From: Chengkuizengella sediminis
GTDB taxonomy: Bacteria > Bacillota > Bacilli > Paenibacillales > KCTC-33759
NCBI RefSeq assembly: GCF_010078385.1
Contig: NZ_SIJC01000011.1
Span: 1 to 64,000, forward strand
Direction: 5' to 3'
Length of the DNA: 64,000 nucleotides
The notes below the pieces were generated by a model. That model saw nothing but the letters and a program-made list of their open reading frames with translations, made no database searches and was not told where the DNA came from. The position numbers and the translations under genes are program-made. The stretch's first letter is position 1; every line of letters starts with the position of its first letter. Below are positions 8,113 through 15,890 of the stretch, one piece after another.

Positions 8113-8195
8113 CTACCGGCAGAGCTTGCTAAGATAACTGGCGGTTACGCTGGTGTTTCTAAGAATCTCGTTACTTCTAGTGATGAGAGGTTCAA
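8113..8195 (+). repeat. 83-bp structured repeat, copy 1 (IS605-type right end or omegaRNA scaffold?)
   Basis: 77 of 83 positions are identical to 55687-55769 and the lengths are equal. It contains the hairpin CTGGCG-GTTA-CGCTGG and a terminal 10-bp stem (TCTCGTTACT pairing AGTGATGAGA through G-U wobbles), then GGTTCAA. A sub-terminal hairpin followed by TCAA is typical of right ends of IS200/IS605 elements, where the omegaRNA of TnpB ends. No tnpB or left end is found beside it. Confidence 0.55.
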
Positions 8196-8246
8196 GTTCA
8201 GAAATTATATCTATACAATCCAAATCCTCTATTATTAGTTAGGTAA

Positions 8247-9338
8247 TTATGGCAGTATACTGCCATATATAGAGCTATATTTTTTTTCTCCAAAAAATTT
8301 AGCATCTATATAAATCCAATCCGAAATGGCTCTTGATGAATTAGTATTATATTTTAAAACGGCATAAGTTTTCATTTTATAATTTTTATTTGTATCTATT
8401 GGATATTCAAGGCTTTGTGGATGAATGTTTAAATGGGTTCTTATTGTATCGTAAATACCAAATAATAACCTATCGTTACCATGAAATTTGAGATTAACTT
8501 CTCTTCTATTTTTTCTTTTATTCCAAGAACCATCGCCATCAAAAATTCCTCTTATAAAGTGTTTTTGCAATTCTTTTTTTATTTGGGGAAATGTAACAGT
8601 GTACGATTTATTCTGACCACATCCTAAAGCATCCAAATCATGTGCTAATCTTCGCCCACTAATACACACTCTAGGTGCATCATTTTTATAAGTTTGGATA
8701 GGGTGACTACTTTTTAATATTTTTTTCATTATTTCTAAGATTGTTTTATCCATTTGTTTTAGCAAAACATGTGACTTATAGTCATAAAATACATATCCAT
8801 CTGTTATCAGTACCCCTAATAGATAAGCTGTCTCCTCATTTATCACTCCCTGTTTAAAAAACTCATGATCTACTTCATATTTTGATTTTCTTACTTTTCT
8901 AAACTTACTATAATCACCTAAAGAATTTTTAGGTTTAAAGTAACTGTATTTTTTTATATCAAAACGAAATACAGTTGGATCAAATTCTTGAATCTTTGCT
9001 TTATCACTACATTCTTTAGAACAATATTTATTTTTACGATCAGGATAATGAGTTTTATAACGAGTAAAAACTTTATTGCAATGATTACATTCATATTTGT
9101 TGATTTTATTTTTACTCCAATGAAAATTAAAACAGTCTCTTTTGCAAAATAAGCCTTTTGTATTTCTCTTTGGAATGAATCTAGATTTGCAATATAAGCA
9201 GATATTTGTTTCGATTATTGACATTTTTTCGTCCAAACCTGCACTCCCATCCATTCCATCCAATAATCTCACTCTCCTTTCGTCCAGTAAAATTCTTGTT
9301 TTATCATTCCATAAATATTTATCAATCTTTTTTTTCAA
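8247..9338 (-). CDS. LAGLIDADG homing endonuclease with two zinc-finger motifs, 363 aa
   Basis: Two LAGLIDADG motifs are visible: AYLLGVLITDGYVF (about residue 189) and FIRGIFDGDGSW (about 281), the layout of a monomeric homing endonuclease. Two zinc knuckles precede them: CLYC with CKRDC (about 48-69) and CNHC with CSKEC (about 81-107). The probable start is TTG 9338, overlapping the upstream ribbon-helix-helix-like gene by 17 bp; ATG codons at residues 29 and 39 are alternatives. No intron or intein host is evident, so it looks free-standing, inserted into the partition region. Confidence 0.8.
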   Translation of the reverse strand: MKKKIDKYLWNDKTRILLDERRVRLLDGMDGSAGLDEKMSIIETNICLYCKSRFIPKRNTKGLFCKRDCFNFHWSKNKINKYECNHCNKVFTRYKTHYPDRKNKYCSKECSDKAKIQEFDPTVFRFDIKKYSYFKPKNSLGDYSKFRKVRKSKYEVDHEFFKQGVINEETAYLLGVLITDGYVFYDYKSHVLLKQMDKTILEIMKKILKSSHPIQTYKNDAPRVCISGRRLAHDLDALGCGQNKSYTVTFPQIKKELQKHFIRGIFDGDGSWNKRKNRREVNLKFHGNDRLLFGIYDTIRTHLNIHPQSLEYPIDTNKNYKMKTYAVLKYNTNSSRAISDWIYIDAKFFGEKKYSSIYGSILP

Positions 9339-9672
9339 AGACCACCTGGAGAATATGTTCTAACTTTTCCATTTGTTCTTGATTTTCTGAATCCACTACA
9401 TACTTATCTAAACGACTAAGCAAAGTTTCATTTTCACTAATTGCAAAAGTGTCATTCTCATTCCATTCATGCAGCATTTTCATAAGTGCAAAATTAACAA
9501 ACTCTGTTTTAAATCCTTTTTCTTTTTTTTCAGATAGCGCATTTATCTTTTTTAAAATGTCATTCTCTATTAAATATGTAGCACGTGTATGAGTATCCTC
9601 CACTTTCAACTTACTTTTCTTCTTATTTAGATTAGTTAGAAATTCTTCTTTATTATATTTTTTGTCTTTCAT
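9322..9672 (-). CDS. Ribbon-helix-helix-like DNA-binding protein, 116 aa
   Basis: ATG 9672 follows AAGGAGAG; a longer frame from 9723 has no ribosome site. After a Lys-rich N-terminus, THTRATYLIENDILKKINAL and GFKTEFVNFALMKMLHEW give the strand-helix-helix pattern of CopG/ParG-like proteins, parallel to the ParA partner at 6462-6827 (EFVNDAIRLHF versus EFVNFALMKML). The largest hexamer array begins about 255 bp upstream of its start. It may be a second centromere-binding protein or a regulator. No ParA of its own is adjacent. Confidence 0.6.
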   Translation of the reverse strand: MKDKKYNKEEFLTNLNKKKSKLKVEDTHTRATYLIENDILKKINALSEKKEKGFKTEFVNFALMKMLHEWNENDTFAISENETLLSRLDKYVVDSENQEQMEKLEHILQVVFEKKD

Positions 9673-9928
9673 CCTAGACCTCTCCTTAATTAATACAATA
9701 ATGAAAACATAAAAGTTAAACATTAAATGTAAACCTTATTTATGATTATATCCAAGTTTTAACAATATGTCTAGTTTCACTTAGAAGTTATTTTTATATT
9801 CGAGATCTGTACATGGTAAAGCTGCTGCAACACCACAAGAAACTGAATAAAGTTTAGAAAGGGATTTCACATTGTTTGAGGTTGAACCTGTAGGAATAAT
9901 AAAAAAGAGCACATTAGGAAATTCTATA

Positions 9929-10138
9929 TGTACTCTTACTCTTATTCTTATATCTCAAACTTACATATACCTTAACGTAAATATATACGTACATTAAAAC
10001 TTAAACGCATACCTCAACCTATACATAAACTAAAACATATACAAAAATATTTACATAATTAAACACAAATATGTACACGTAAACATAAACAGAAACACAT
10101 ACATAAATCTTTACGTAAACCTATACAAATTTGTTTAC
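9929..10138. repeat. 210-bp array of 35 phased hexamers, candidate centromere
   Basis: From 9929 to 10138 the sequence falls into 35 consecutive 6-bp units without a register slip. Most units end in AC and many are RTAAAC, NTATAC or TTAAAC (for example gtaaac, ataaac, ctatac, atatac, taaaac). It is non-coding on the plus strand because of in-frame stops. Arrays of short phased sites are what ribbon-helix-helix partition proteins bind, and two such genes flank it. Confidence 0.75.
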
Positions 10139-10351
10139 TTAGGCGCATCATTTTAAATAGACCGTCCAAATTAAAAGGATTCGGTCTATCTTCTGTATTG
10201 TCGTATTGCATAGGAAACTTTGCCTGTATGTATCTATTCTATTCATTGATTAATATATATATAACTTTGCATGGAGTAAAGTTATATAATAGAGTAGTTG
10301 GAAGGGCGGTAGGCTGATCCCTCACTTTTTAAAGATAGGGGGTGATGTCCA

Positions 10352-10471
10352 TTGACAGTTTATCAAGCTATTTCTTTAATGCAAACCTTCGGGTTATTAA
10401 TTATAGCTTTACTATATGTTAAGAACAAGAAATGGACGGTCCTTCAGCAAATGGTTGAGGTCCATTTGTAA
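10352..10471 (+). CDS. Type I toxin, Hol_Tox family, 39 aa (copy 1)
   Basis: TTG at 10352 follows AGGGGGTGAT. The product MTVYQAISLMQTFGLLIIAL continues with LYVKNKKW and a short extension. MTVYQAISLM plus one hydrophobic helix and a basic end is the signature of the putative holin-like toxin family of Bacillota type I toxin-antitoxin loci. Compared with copy 2 (32769-32852) it has about 12 extra C-terminal residues. The 5' leader contains GGTAGGC and the 3' side contains GCCTACC, allowing long-range mRNA pairing. Confidence 0.8.
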   Translation: MTVYQAISLMQTFGLLIIALLYVKNKKWTVLQQMVEVHL

Positions 10472-10530
10472 TAAGAACCAAAGCCTACCTTTCTTTAACG
10501 GTTATTGAATTAAACCATAATTCAATAACC
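10431..10530 (-). ncRNA. Probable antisense antitoxin RNA and terminators for toxin copy 1
   Basis: AAATGGAC and GTCCATTT (about 10430-10468) form a stem at the toxin 3' end. A perfect 13-bp stem GGTTATTGAATTA/TAATTCAATAACC lies at 10500-10530. The arrangement parallels 3'-overlapping antitoxin RNAs of this family. Exact ends are not determined. Confidence 0.4.
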
Positions 10531-10542
10531 ATAATAAAGATT

Positions 10543-10578
10543 ATACACGTATACGTTTGTGTAAATATGTACGTATAC
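10543..10578. repeat. Hexamer-phased cluster 4
   Basis: Six units in register: atacac, gtatac, gtttgt, gtaaat, atgtac, gtatac. Positioned about 70 bp before the plus-strand gene at 10648. Confidence 0.5.
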
Positions 10579-10647
10579 CCACATCAATAGTATCAAGGTT
10601 TATATTCTAATTTTTGTCGAACACAATTACAAGAGGGAGGCTAGATA

Positions 10648-11055
10648 ATGAAGTTAAAAGGTATTTATGGTATTACAAAAAGAATGAATAAGAAGATCAA
10701 TAAGGATATAGATGTATATAAACTTTATGATTTAGAATATTTAAAGAAAGTTAGAATTGGAGTAAAACGAGAATTAGAACTATTTAATAGAATGCCTATT
10801 GTATTTTCGTTTTTATTATTCGCAGTAAGTATTTGGTTAAGTAGTAATATAGTTAAGGATGGAAATAGTTTTGATTTTATAATGAAATGCACTCTAGCAA
10901 TAAGTATTTTAATATATTTACTCTTTAGCTATGTGGGGAAACTTAGTCGAGTAATAGGGGTATTAGATTTTGTAATTGAAAATAAGGAAAGATCAAAGGT
11001 AAAACATAATAATTTAAGAAATGAAAAACTAAAGACACGTTATTTAAAAAAATAG
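10648..11055 (+). CDS. Two-helix membrane protein, 135 aa, unknown
   Basis: ATG follows GGGAGG. A basic N-terminal half with the sequence LYDLEYLKKVRIGVKRELEL precedes two hydrophobic segments (about 51-70 and 79-97) and a basic tail. It is one of the few plus-strand genes and is flanked by hexamer clusters 4 and 5, so the ribbon-helix-helix proteins could regulate it. Family not recognised. Confidence 0.6.
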   Translation: MKLKGIYGITKRMNKKINKDIDVYKLYDLEYLKKVRIGVKRELELFNRMPIVFSFLLFAVSIWLSSNIVKDGNSFDFIMKCTLAISILIYLLFSYVGKLSRVIGVLDFVIENKERSKVKHNNLRNEKLKTRYLKK

Positions 11056-11089
11056 ATTGCAGGTTATATGAAAAATCAAAAAAATTTTT

Positions 11090-11149
11090 ACATACACATA
11101 TGTTTTTGTTTATACAGATGATTATGTATACGTAAACGTAAACATAATC
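11090..11149. repeat. Hexamer-phased cluster 5
   Basis: Ten units in register: acatac, acatat, gttttt, gtttat, acagat, gattat, gtatac, gtaaac, gtaaac, ataatc. It lies between two convergent genes, so a promoter role is unlikely and a partition or silencing site is more plausible. Confidence 0.55.
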
Positions 11150-11180
11150 AAAACATATTTCTAATAATTGATGACTATTC

Positions 11181-12170
11181 TCATTTTGCAAATATCTTAT
11201 TCATTACCTTTAATGTTTTCATATCAATATCAAATGTAATACTTCGAAAAGTAAAGACACGAAGGACGTTTTCAGCTTGGCAATGCATTTCAGTATACCA
11301 CTCATCATGTTGCTGTCCTAAGTGTTGTTTCAAGATATCTTTGATATTCCAGCGCACTTTTGCATCTAGTCCTACACCATATATATTATTCAATATTAGA
11401 TCTAAAACCGTTGCATGGTTGTTATTATGATATTTGCGATTAGTGTCATAGTCTAATTGAATACAGACTATATTCTCAAATTCAATGAGATTATTTATTA
11501 TTCCATCAAATGATACTGTGTTTTTCTCTATATGTAATATCGATTTATTATTTTCTATATCGTTTTCAACCCAAATAGAATTTTTACTACTATGTTTTAA
11601 AGAATCACTTATTTCAATGAACGTCATAGTATCTTTATTAAATGCCCAATGGTCAATATAAAACCATCTGTTTAAATAACTAGTATATTGTTCAATAGTA
11701 TCTTGTAAAAAAGATTTATCGAATACTTTGGAAAGCATTTGTATCATGTATTCAAAAGAAAATTTACGAGAGTCGTAACTTGCACTGAAGCTATTACTCC
11801 ATCGTTTTTCTAATTCCTTACGGTTTGAAAGTTCCATACTTTGACCAATACCCCAGAATATATCCTTTAAGAATAAGAAAGTTGCTTTATGCCAGTAGCT
11901 TTCTGGAAATCCCTCTTGGATCATGTGATTTCCTCTTTCACCAAAAACAGAAAAAAAACCGCAATCATCCTTATATCCAACTCTATATTCCCAATCACTA
12001 TTTATCGCTTTTCTAACATAGTCGAAATATTCATTAGAAATGTTTAATTTATTACAGATATCAATTATTGTAATTTTAAAATCTTCAAATTTTGCATTTT
12101 CTGTATTAGACATATGATAATGAAAAAGTTGATTAGGTAAATTTAAATCATTATCTTTAATGGGTCTCAC
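11181..12170 (-). CDS. Unknown soluble protein, 329 aa, last gene of three-gene operon
   Basis: GTG at 12170 abuts AAGGAG too closely; ATT seven to nine nt downstream, or ATG 12113, are other possible starts. The product is acidic/aromatic with no membrane segment (for example FLFLKDIFWGIGQ, FYIDHWAFNKDTMTF). It follows 12188-12772 by 17 bp. I do not recognise the family. Confidence 0.6.
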   Translation of the reverse strand: MRPIKDNDLNLPNQLFHYHMSNTENAKFEDFKITIIDICNKLNISNEYFDYVRKAINSDWEYRVGYKDDCGFFSVFGERGNHMIQEGFPESYWHKATFLFLKDIFWGIGQSMELSNRKELEKRWSNSFSASYDSRKFSFEYMIQMLSKVFDKSFLQDTIEQYTSYLNRWFYIDHWAFNKDTMTFIEISDSLKHSSKNSIWVENDIENNKSILHIEKNTVSFDGIINNLIEFENIVCIQLDYDTNRKYHNNNHATVLDLILNNIYGVGLDAKVRWNIKDILKQHLGQQHDEWYTEMHCQAENVLRVFTFRSITFDIDMKTLKVMNKIFAK

Positions 12171-12187
12171 TCCTTATTCATTTGAGG

Positions 12188-12772
12188 TTAACTTAAGTTT
12201 TTAATGATGTTTCTAACCACAGCATTGTTGCCTTTTTTTATTTCTGACATAACATCTATGTAATGTATAGCAATGATCTCTTCCAAGGTTACATTAAATT
12301 CAGAGTATGCTTCAAACATATCATGTAGCAATACCTCCCCTCGTAGAGTTGCTTCTTTTAATATTTTAATTGGGATATCAATAATTGAATAATTTTTCCT
12401 AAGTGCTTTAGTAGTAGGGAATTGATTGTCAGGCCATACAACTTCAGTGTTTTGGAAAACTCTATAATTACTCTTTTTCTCCATATAAGCATAAGCAATG
12501 CTTTCTATGAAATGATGTTCCTTGTTAGTCAAAATTTCTCGAAGAAGGTTTTCATACAGCAAATTAATTAATTCTGTGATCGTTAATTTTTCATCTTCTG
12601 GATCTAATAATTTATTAATGTCTCCCACAAGTACTTTTCCGCGTTTAAAATCATATTCAGGGAGTCTAATATCTAACTTTGCATATTTGCTACTAAAAAG
12701 CCCATTTAGAACCTCTCCTGAGTCCCCTATAATGGCTTTATTTATGAAGTTTAATTGGCTGAATTTCTTCAT
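12188..12772 (-). CDS. Unknown plasmid protein, 194 aa
   Basis: ATG 12772 has AGGAGGATTGACTT upstream. It overlaps the preceding gene by 35 bp and is therefore co-translated. The sequence is soluble and mostly helical (ITELINLLYENLLREILTNK, VLLHDMFEAYSEFNVTLEEI). No motif identified. Confidence 0.6.
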   Translation of the reverse strand: MKKFSQLNFINKAIIGDSGEVLNGLFSSKYAKLDIRLPEYDFKRGKVLVGDINKLLDPEDEKLTITELINLLYENLLREILTNKEHHFIESIAYAYMEKKSNYRVFQNTEVVWPDNQFPTTKALRKNYSIIDIPIKILKEATLRGEVLLHDMFEAYSEFNVTLEEIIAIHYIDVMSEIKKGNNAVVRNIIKNLS

Positions 12773-13223
12773 AAGTCAATCCTCCTCCATTTTGAAGATA
12801 GACCAGGACTGAACAAATGATTTGATGTATAGCTTTACGTTCTGAAACGCCCCATTCGTCAACTAATCCACCAATATCAGTAATATAAGATTTCTCAAGT
12901 TTGTTTGGTTTTACCGTTTTATAGATTCCTGAATCTACATATTTAAAATCATTTCGTAATATGTCTAAATTTCTGAAGCCAAATCTTAATAACATCGTAT
13001 TAAACTCAGTAATGGATTCAGTTCTACATACTTTCTTGTATACGATAAACCACTTCCTAATTTCTTTTCTCATTTCATCACTAACAGGAAACTTTCGTGG
13101 GAATAGTTTATCACTTCTTGATTTTCTATTTTTCACTTCACTTTTTGTTTTATTTGGCAAGTTTATACTTTTATTGTTTTGGTTAATACTAGTACTAGTA
13201 ATAGGTAATATGATTTCACTCAC
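12738..13223 (-). CDS. Unknown plasmid protein, 161 aa, first gene of operon
   Basis: GTG 13223 with AAGGAGAG 7 nt upstream. The N-terminus (about 45 residues) is polar and Lys/Ser/Asn-rich, probably disordered. The remainder contains WFIVYKKVCRTESITEFNTM and ends in LTYEEIQPIKLHK. It could be a nucleic-acid-binding or partition-linked protein, but nothing diagnostic is visible. Confidence 0.55.
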   Translation of the reverse strand: MSEIILPITSTSINQNNKSINLPNKTKSEVKNRKSRSDKLFPRKFPVSDEMRKEIRKWFIVYKKVCRTESITEFNTMLLRFGFRNLDILRNDFKYVDSGIYKTVKPNKLEKSYITDIGGLVDEWGVSERKAIHQIICSVLVYLQNGGGLTYEEIQPIKLHK

Positions 13224-13366
13224 TATACATCTCTCCTTTTGGATCTATTTTAGGATTACCCTAGAGTCAGAATTCCAAAATTCCACTTACTAGATTGTAT
13301 GAGAGAGGGGAGAGGGACATACCTAATATTATATTTTTTTAAAGATGAAAGGAGACATGAGTAACT

Positions 13367-13468
13367 ATGTCTATTTTAACTAAAAGTGAAGCCAAACAAA
13401 TCACAAAAATAGCAAAAAAATTAGGAAAGAAAAATGGTTTACTAAGTGATAAAAAATCTACAAAATGA
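13367..13468 (+). CDS. Possible 33-aa basic peptide
   Basis: ATG at 13367, AAGGAG 12 nt upstream; MSILTKSEAKQITKIAKKLG plus a Lys/Ser tail. Divergent from the operon at 12738-13223. Small and low-complexity, so only tentative. Confidence 0.35.
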   Translation: MSILTKSEAKQITKIAKKLGKKNGLLSDKKSTK

Positions 13469-13484
13469 AGACTTTCATTTTAAT

Positions 13485-13570
13485 GTGTTATAGTATAATA
13501 CATTGTACTATAATTAAATATAATATAATGTATTTGAATGTATTATATTGTGTTTAAATTATACATTTTA
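13485..13570. promoter_or_regulatory. AT-rich dyads with TGTTATA/TATAATACA motifs
   Basis: TATAGTA(N10)TACTATA and repeated ATAATGTA/TGTATTAT elements occupy this gap. Related TTATAACAT-type sequences recur at about 20050-20100 and upstream of the actin-like gene (21935-22040), suggesting sites for a shared DNA-binding protein, possibly the ParR-like adaptor. Confidence 0.35.
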
Positions 13571-13624
13571 CTCCGTTAGACTACATTATAACAGGGTTTT
13601 ATTATGATCTCGTCTTTTAAAAGA

Positions 13625-14008
13625 TCAATCAAAACCAGATACAATAGCGACAAACAGAAAGAGACCAACTAGTATTAGATATGATAACAATATAATCAGG
13701 AGAGCAATCCATTTACGCTTTACAAATTTAAGTATGCGTATTACAAGATGACTAAAAATGAAATAAAAGATAAAAGTACTTATTGCTTGAGCAAAAAATG
13801 ATGTTTCTTCTATATTAAACAAGTAAGTAATTAAATATGGAATATAGAATGGGGCGAGTGAAATAATACCAAAGATAAAAAAGATGAAATTAGAATAAAT
13901 TTCATTTGTTTCTATCGTTCTCATAACTAAAATGTAAATAACGAATAAAACTGACATAATTACAGATATAATGAAGGGTATTTTATTAGCTAGCCATAAT
14001 TTTTTCAA
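13625..14008 (-). CDS. Four-helix membrane protein, 127 aa
   Basis: TTG 14008 with GAGGTG upstream. Four hydrophobic segments span nearly the whole length (about 12-29, 40-63, 73-93, 102-124). No signature motif. It follows another small membrane protein by 17 bp in the same operon as the winged-helix and S1-domain genes, suggesting an accessory role near the coupling protein. Confidence 0.55.
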   Translation of the reverse strand: MKKLWLANKIPFIISVIMSVLFVIYILVMRTIETNEIYSNFIFFIFGIISLAPFYIPYLITYLFNIEETSFFAQAISTFIFYFIFSHLVIRILKFVKRKWIALLIILLSYLILVGLFLFVAIVSGFD

Positions 14009-14025
14009 ACAAACACCTCACATTT

Positions 14026-14262
14026 TTACTCCACATTATATTTTGCTTTTGATACGTGATAAGCATCATATACTGACCAAACAGTCGCTATTAAATAAAA
14101 AACATAACCGAGTTTGATCGTAAAGAGTAGCTGAAAATTAATATAGTGAATAACAAAGAATAATATTGCTTTATAGAATTGGCGATTATACATCTGACCT
14201 ATACCAGGAAAAATTAAACTCATTAAACCAGCTGCTGTGTATGGTTTCAAACGTTTCAACAC
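14026..14262 (-). CDS. Small membrane protein, TM2/DUF5683-like, 78 aa
   Basis: LMSLIFPGIGQMYNRQFYKA (about residues 13-32) resembles the P-G-x-G-Q-x-Y-x-x-x-x turn of TM2-like and DUF5683 small membrane proteins, followed by one or two hydrophobic helices. The start is GTG 14262 or a TTG a few codons later. It starts 7 bp after the stop of the winged-helix gene. Confidence 0.55.
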   Translation of the reverse strand: MLKRLKPYTAAGLMSLIFPGIGQMYNRQFYKAILFFVIHYINFQLLFTIKLGYVFYLIATVWSVYDAYHVSKAKYNVE

Positions 14263-14268
14263 CTTTAA

Positions 14269-14898
14269 TTATTGTTGTTGTGGGGCAAACATTGCATTGA
14301 TCTCTTTGATCCATTCATCATTTTCATATTTGTAAAACAAACGGTCTGTAGGTTCTAAAAAGAGTTCATTTTGTAATGCATATCGAACAAATTCTTTTGA
14401 TTGAGTATGAGATTTGAGGTCATAGAACGATTGACCGATGATTATATGCTTTTGATTCTTAAGTAATCGCAAATCCTCTCGAATATATGAGATATAGAGT
14501 TCCATATTTGCTACTTCAATGACTCGATACGGCATTTTAAATCGTTTTAGTTGAATAGGAATGCTTTCATACAATTTTGTAATTAATTCAGCTATGCAAA
14601 GTAAACCTAGATACTCATTTGATCGAATGGAACTAGGGATTTTATTAATTATCTTCATTCCTTCAGCTGTGAGTTGGTATATGACTTTCGGTTTATTATC
14701 TTTGCTTTTTTTGTAGATTGTATTTTTTTGAATAATGCCTTTTTCTATCATTTTATTGACCTTCATTTTTGCCTCAAATGGCTTAAAAAAACGACTGAGT
14801 TGTCTAAATTGCATAACACCGCAAAAGCTCAAATATAGCAAAGCTGTTTCTTCTCTATGATTGAGTTGGATTGGTATTGGTGTATCCTTAAAAAGCAT
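14269..14898 (-). CDS. Winged-helix protein, replication-relaxation-like, 209 aa
   Basis: The N-terminal 75 residues (EETALLYLSFCGVMQFRQLS, then VIYQLTAEGMKII) form a winged helix-turn-helix of the type seen in replication-relaxation (Replic_Relax) proteins of Gram-positive plasmids. The C-terminal half (IREDLRLLKNQKHIIIGQSF) is predicted alpha/beta. It is shorter than the 315-aa relative at 18363-19310. Likely role: plasmid DNA processing or regulation (inference). Confidence 0.55.
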   Translation of the reverse strand: MLFKDTPIPIQLNHREETALLYLSFCGVMQFRQLSRFFKPFEAKMKVNKMIEKGIIQKNTIYKKSKDNKPKVIYQLTAEGMKIINKIPSSIRSNEYLGLLCIAELITKLYESIPIQLKRFKMPYRVIEVANMELYISYIREDLRLLKNQKHIIIGQSFYDLKSHTQSKEFVRYALQNELFLEPTDRLFYKYENDEWIKEINAMFAPQQQ

Positions 14899-14972
14899 AT
14901 TCTTTCCTTCCTTTTCTTCATCTATTGTTAAGTAGAGCCCTCGTAGGTAGCGAGGGCATGGAAAAAAGAGAT

Positions 14973-15821
14973 TTAAATCACCCTAATACCAGTACCATAA
15001 ATCTTCTTTTCATTAGCTTTTATCTCTCTAATTTTAATAAGGATGTTATCTCCTAATTTAACTTTTCTTTTTGATAAATGTGGAATAATAGCATCAACTC
15101 CTGGTTCTAAATTGATGAATATTCCAAATTCAGCTATACCACTTACTGTTCCTAAGTACTCATTACCTTTGTTATATCGTTTTAGACAATCAGGATATGG
15201 ACTAGGAAGGAGTTCTTTTATGCTCACTTGAATATCATTTTCTTCTTTGTTTACATATGTTATTTTTACATCAAAAGCATCGCCAACCTCTATGATTTGT
15301 CTAGCATCATGTACCCATCCATGACTAATCTCTGGTGCAGGGATCATCACTTCAACCCCACCTAAATCAACTAAAACATTGTTGTAATGGACTTCCTGGG
15401 CAACAGCTGGAATAATTTTATTTAATTTTGCATTCTTCCAAAATGTTTTCGCCATTTTATCTTTTGCAGCCTTTCTAGAAATGATAGCTAAGTTATTTTC
15501 ACGATCAATTCCAATGACTACGTATGCAATATTACGGCCAATCAATTTTCTAAGTCTATTACGGTTTTCATTCAGTTTTGTGTCTTTTAAGCAAGTTTCA
15601 CTGAAAGGTAGTAGAAGTTTAACTCCATGCATCATAATCACGACAGTTAGTATTTTTTTCTCGCTTAACGTGTGTTCTTCTATTTGAGTGGGAATACCCT
15701 GCAATACTGTTCTATTTTGTCTAGCAGCATATAAATCTTGCCAAGGATCTTGTACAAACTCTTTTTTGATGCCAGTAAAACCTTCAGGTTGTGCAAACTG
15801 TAAAACATTATCATTACTCAT
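14973..15821 (-). CDS. S1-domain RNA-binding protein, 282 aa
   Basis: ATG 15821 has GGAGGAATTT upstream (an earlier ATG at 15836 has none). The C-terminus is a clear S1 domain: GNEYLGTVSGIAEFGIFINL, then PGVDAIIPHLS and LGDNILIKIREI. A second, degenerate S1-like repeat lies before it (VHYNNVLVDLGGVEVMIPAP, about 148-205). The N-terminal 60 residues are unlike ribosomal S1. Its place just downstream of the coupling protein suggests a plasmid-specific RNA- or ssDNA-binding accessory protein. The chromosomal rpsA-like role is unlikely. Confidence 0.7.
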   Translation of the reverse strand: MSNDNVLQFAQPEGFTGIKKEFVQDPWQDLYAARQNRTVLQGIPTQIEEHTLSEKKILTVVIMMHGVKLLLPFSETCLKDTKLNENRNRLRKLIGRNIAYVVIGIDRENNLAIISRKAAKDKMAKTFWKNAKLNKIIPAVAQEVHYNNVLVDLGGVEVMIPAPEISHGWVHDARQIIEVGDAFDVKITYVNKEENDIQVSIKELLPSPYPDCLKRYNKGNEYLGTVSGIAEFGIFINLEPGVDAIIPHLSKRKVKLGDNILIKIREIKANEKKIYGTGIRVI

Positions 15822-15890
15822 AATAAATTCCTCCAATTATATAATTATTTTACTATTTCATTTGACCTCATGTCATTTTATTTTTTATTT

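Noticed and set aside
8113-8195. 83-bp repeat considered as a group I or II intron end, since a homing endonuclease lies nearby
   Set aside because: No P/Q/R/S core or domain V/VI could be found, and the second copy has no endonuclease.
9929-10138. Hexamer array considered as a CRISPR-like or microsatellite repeat
   Set aside because: Units are degenerate, 6 bp long and without spacers; there are no cas genes. Phased protein-binding sites fit better.
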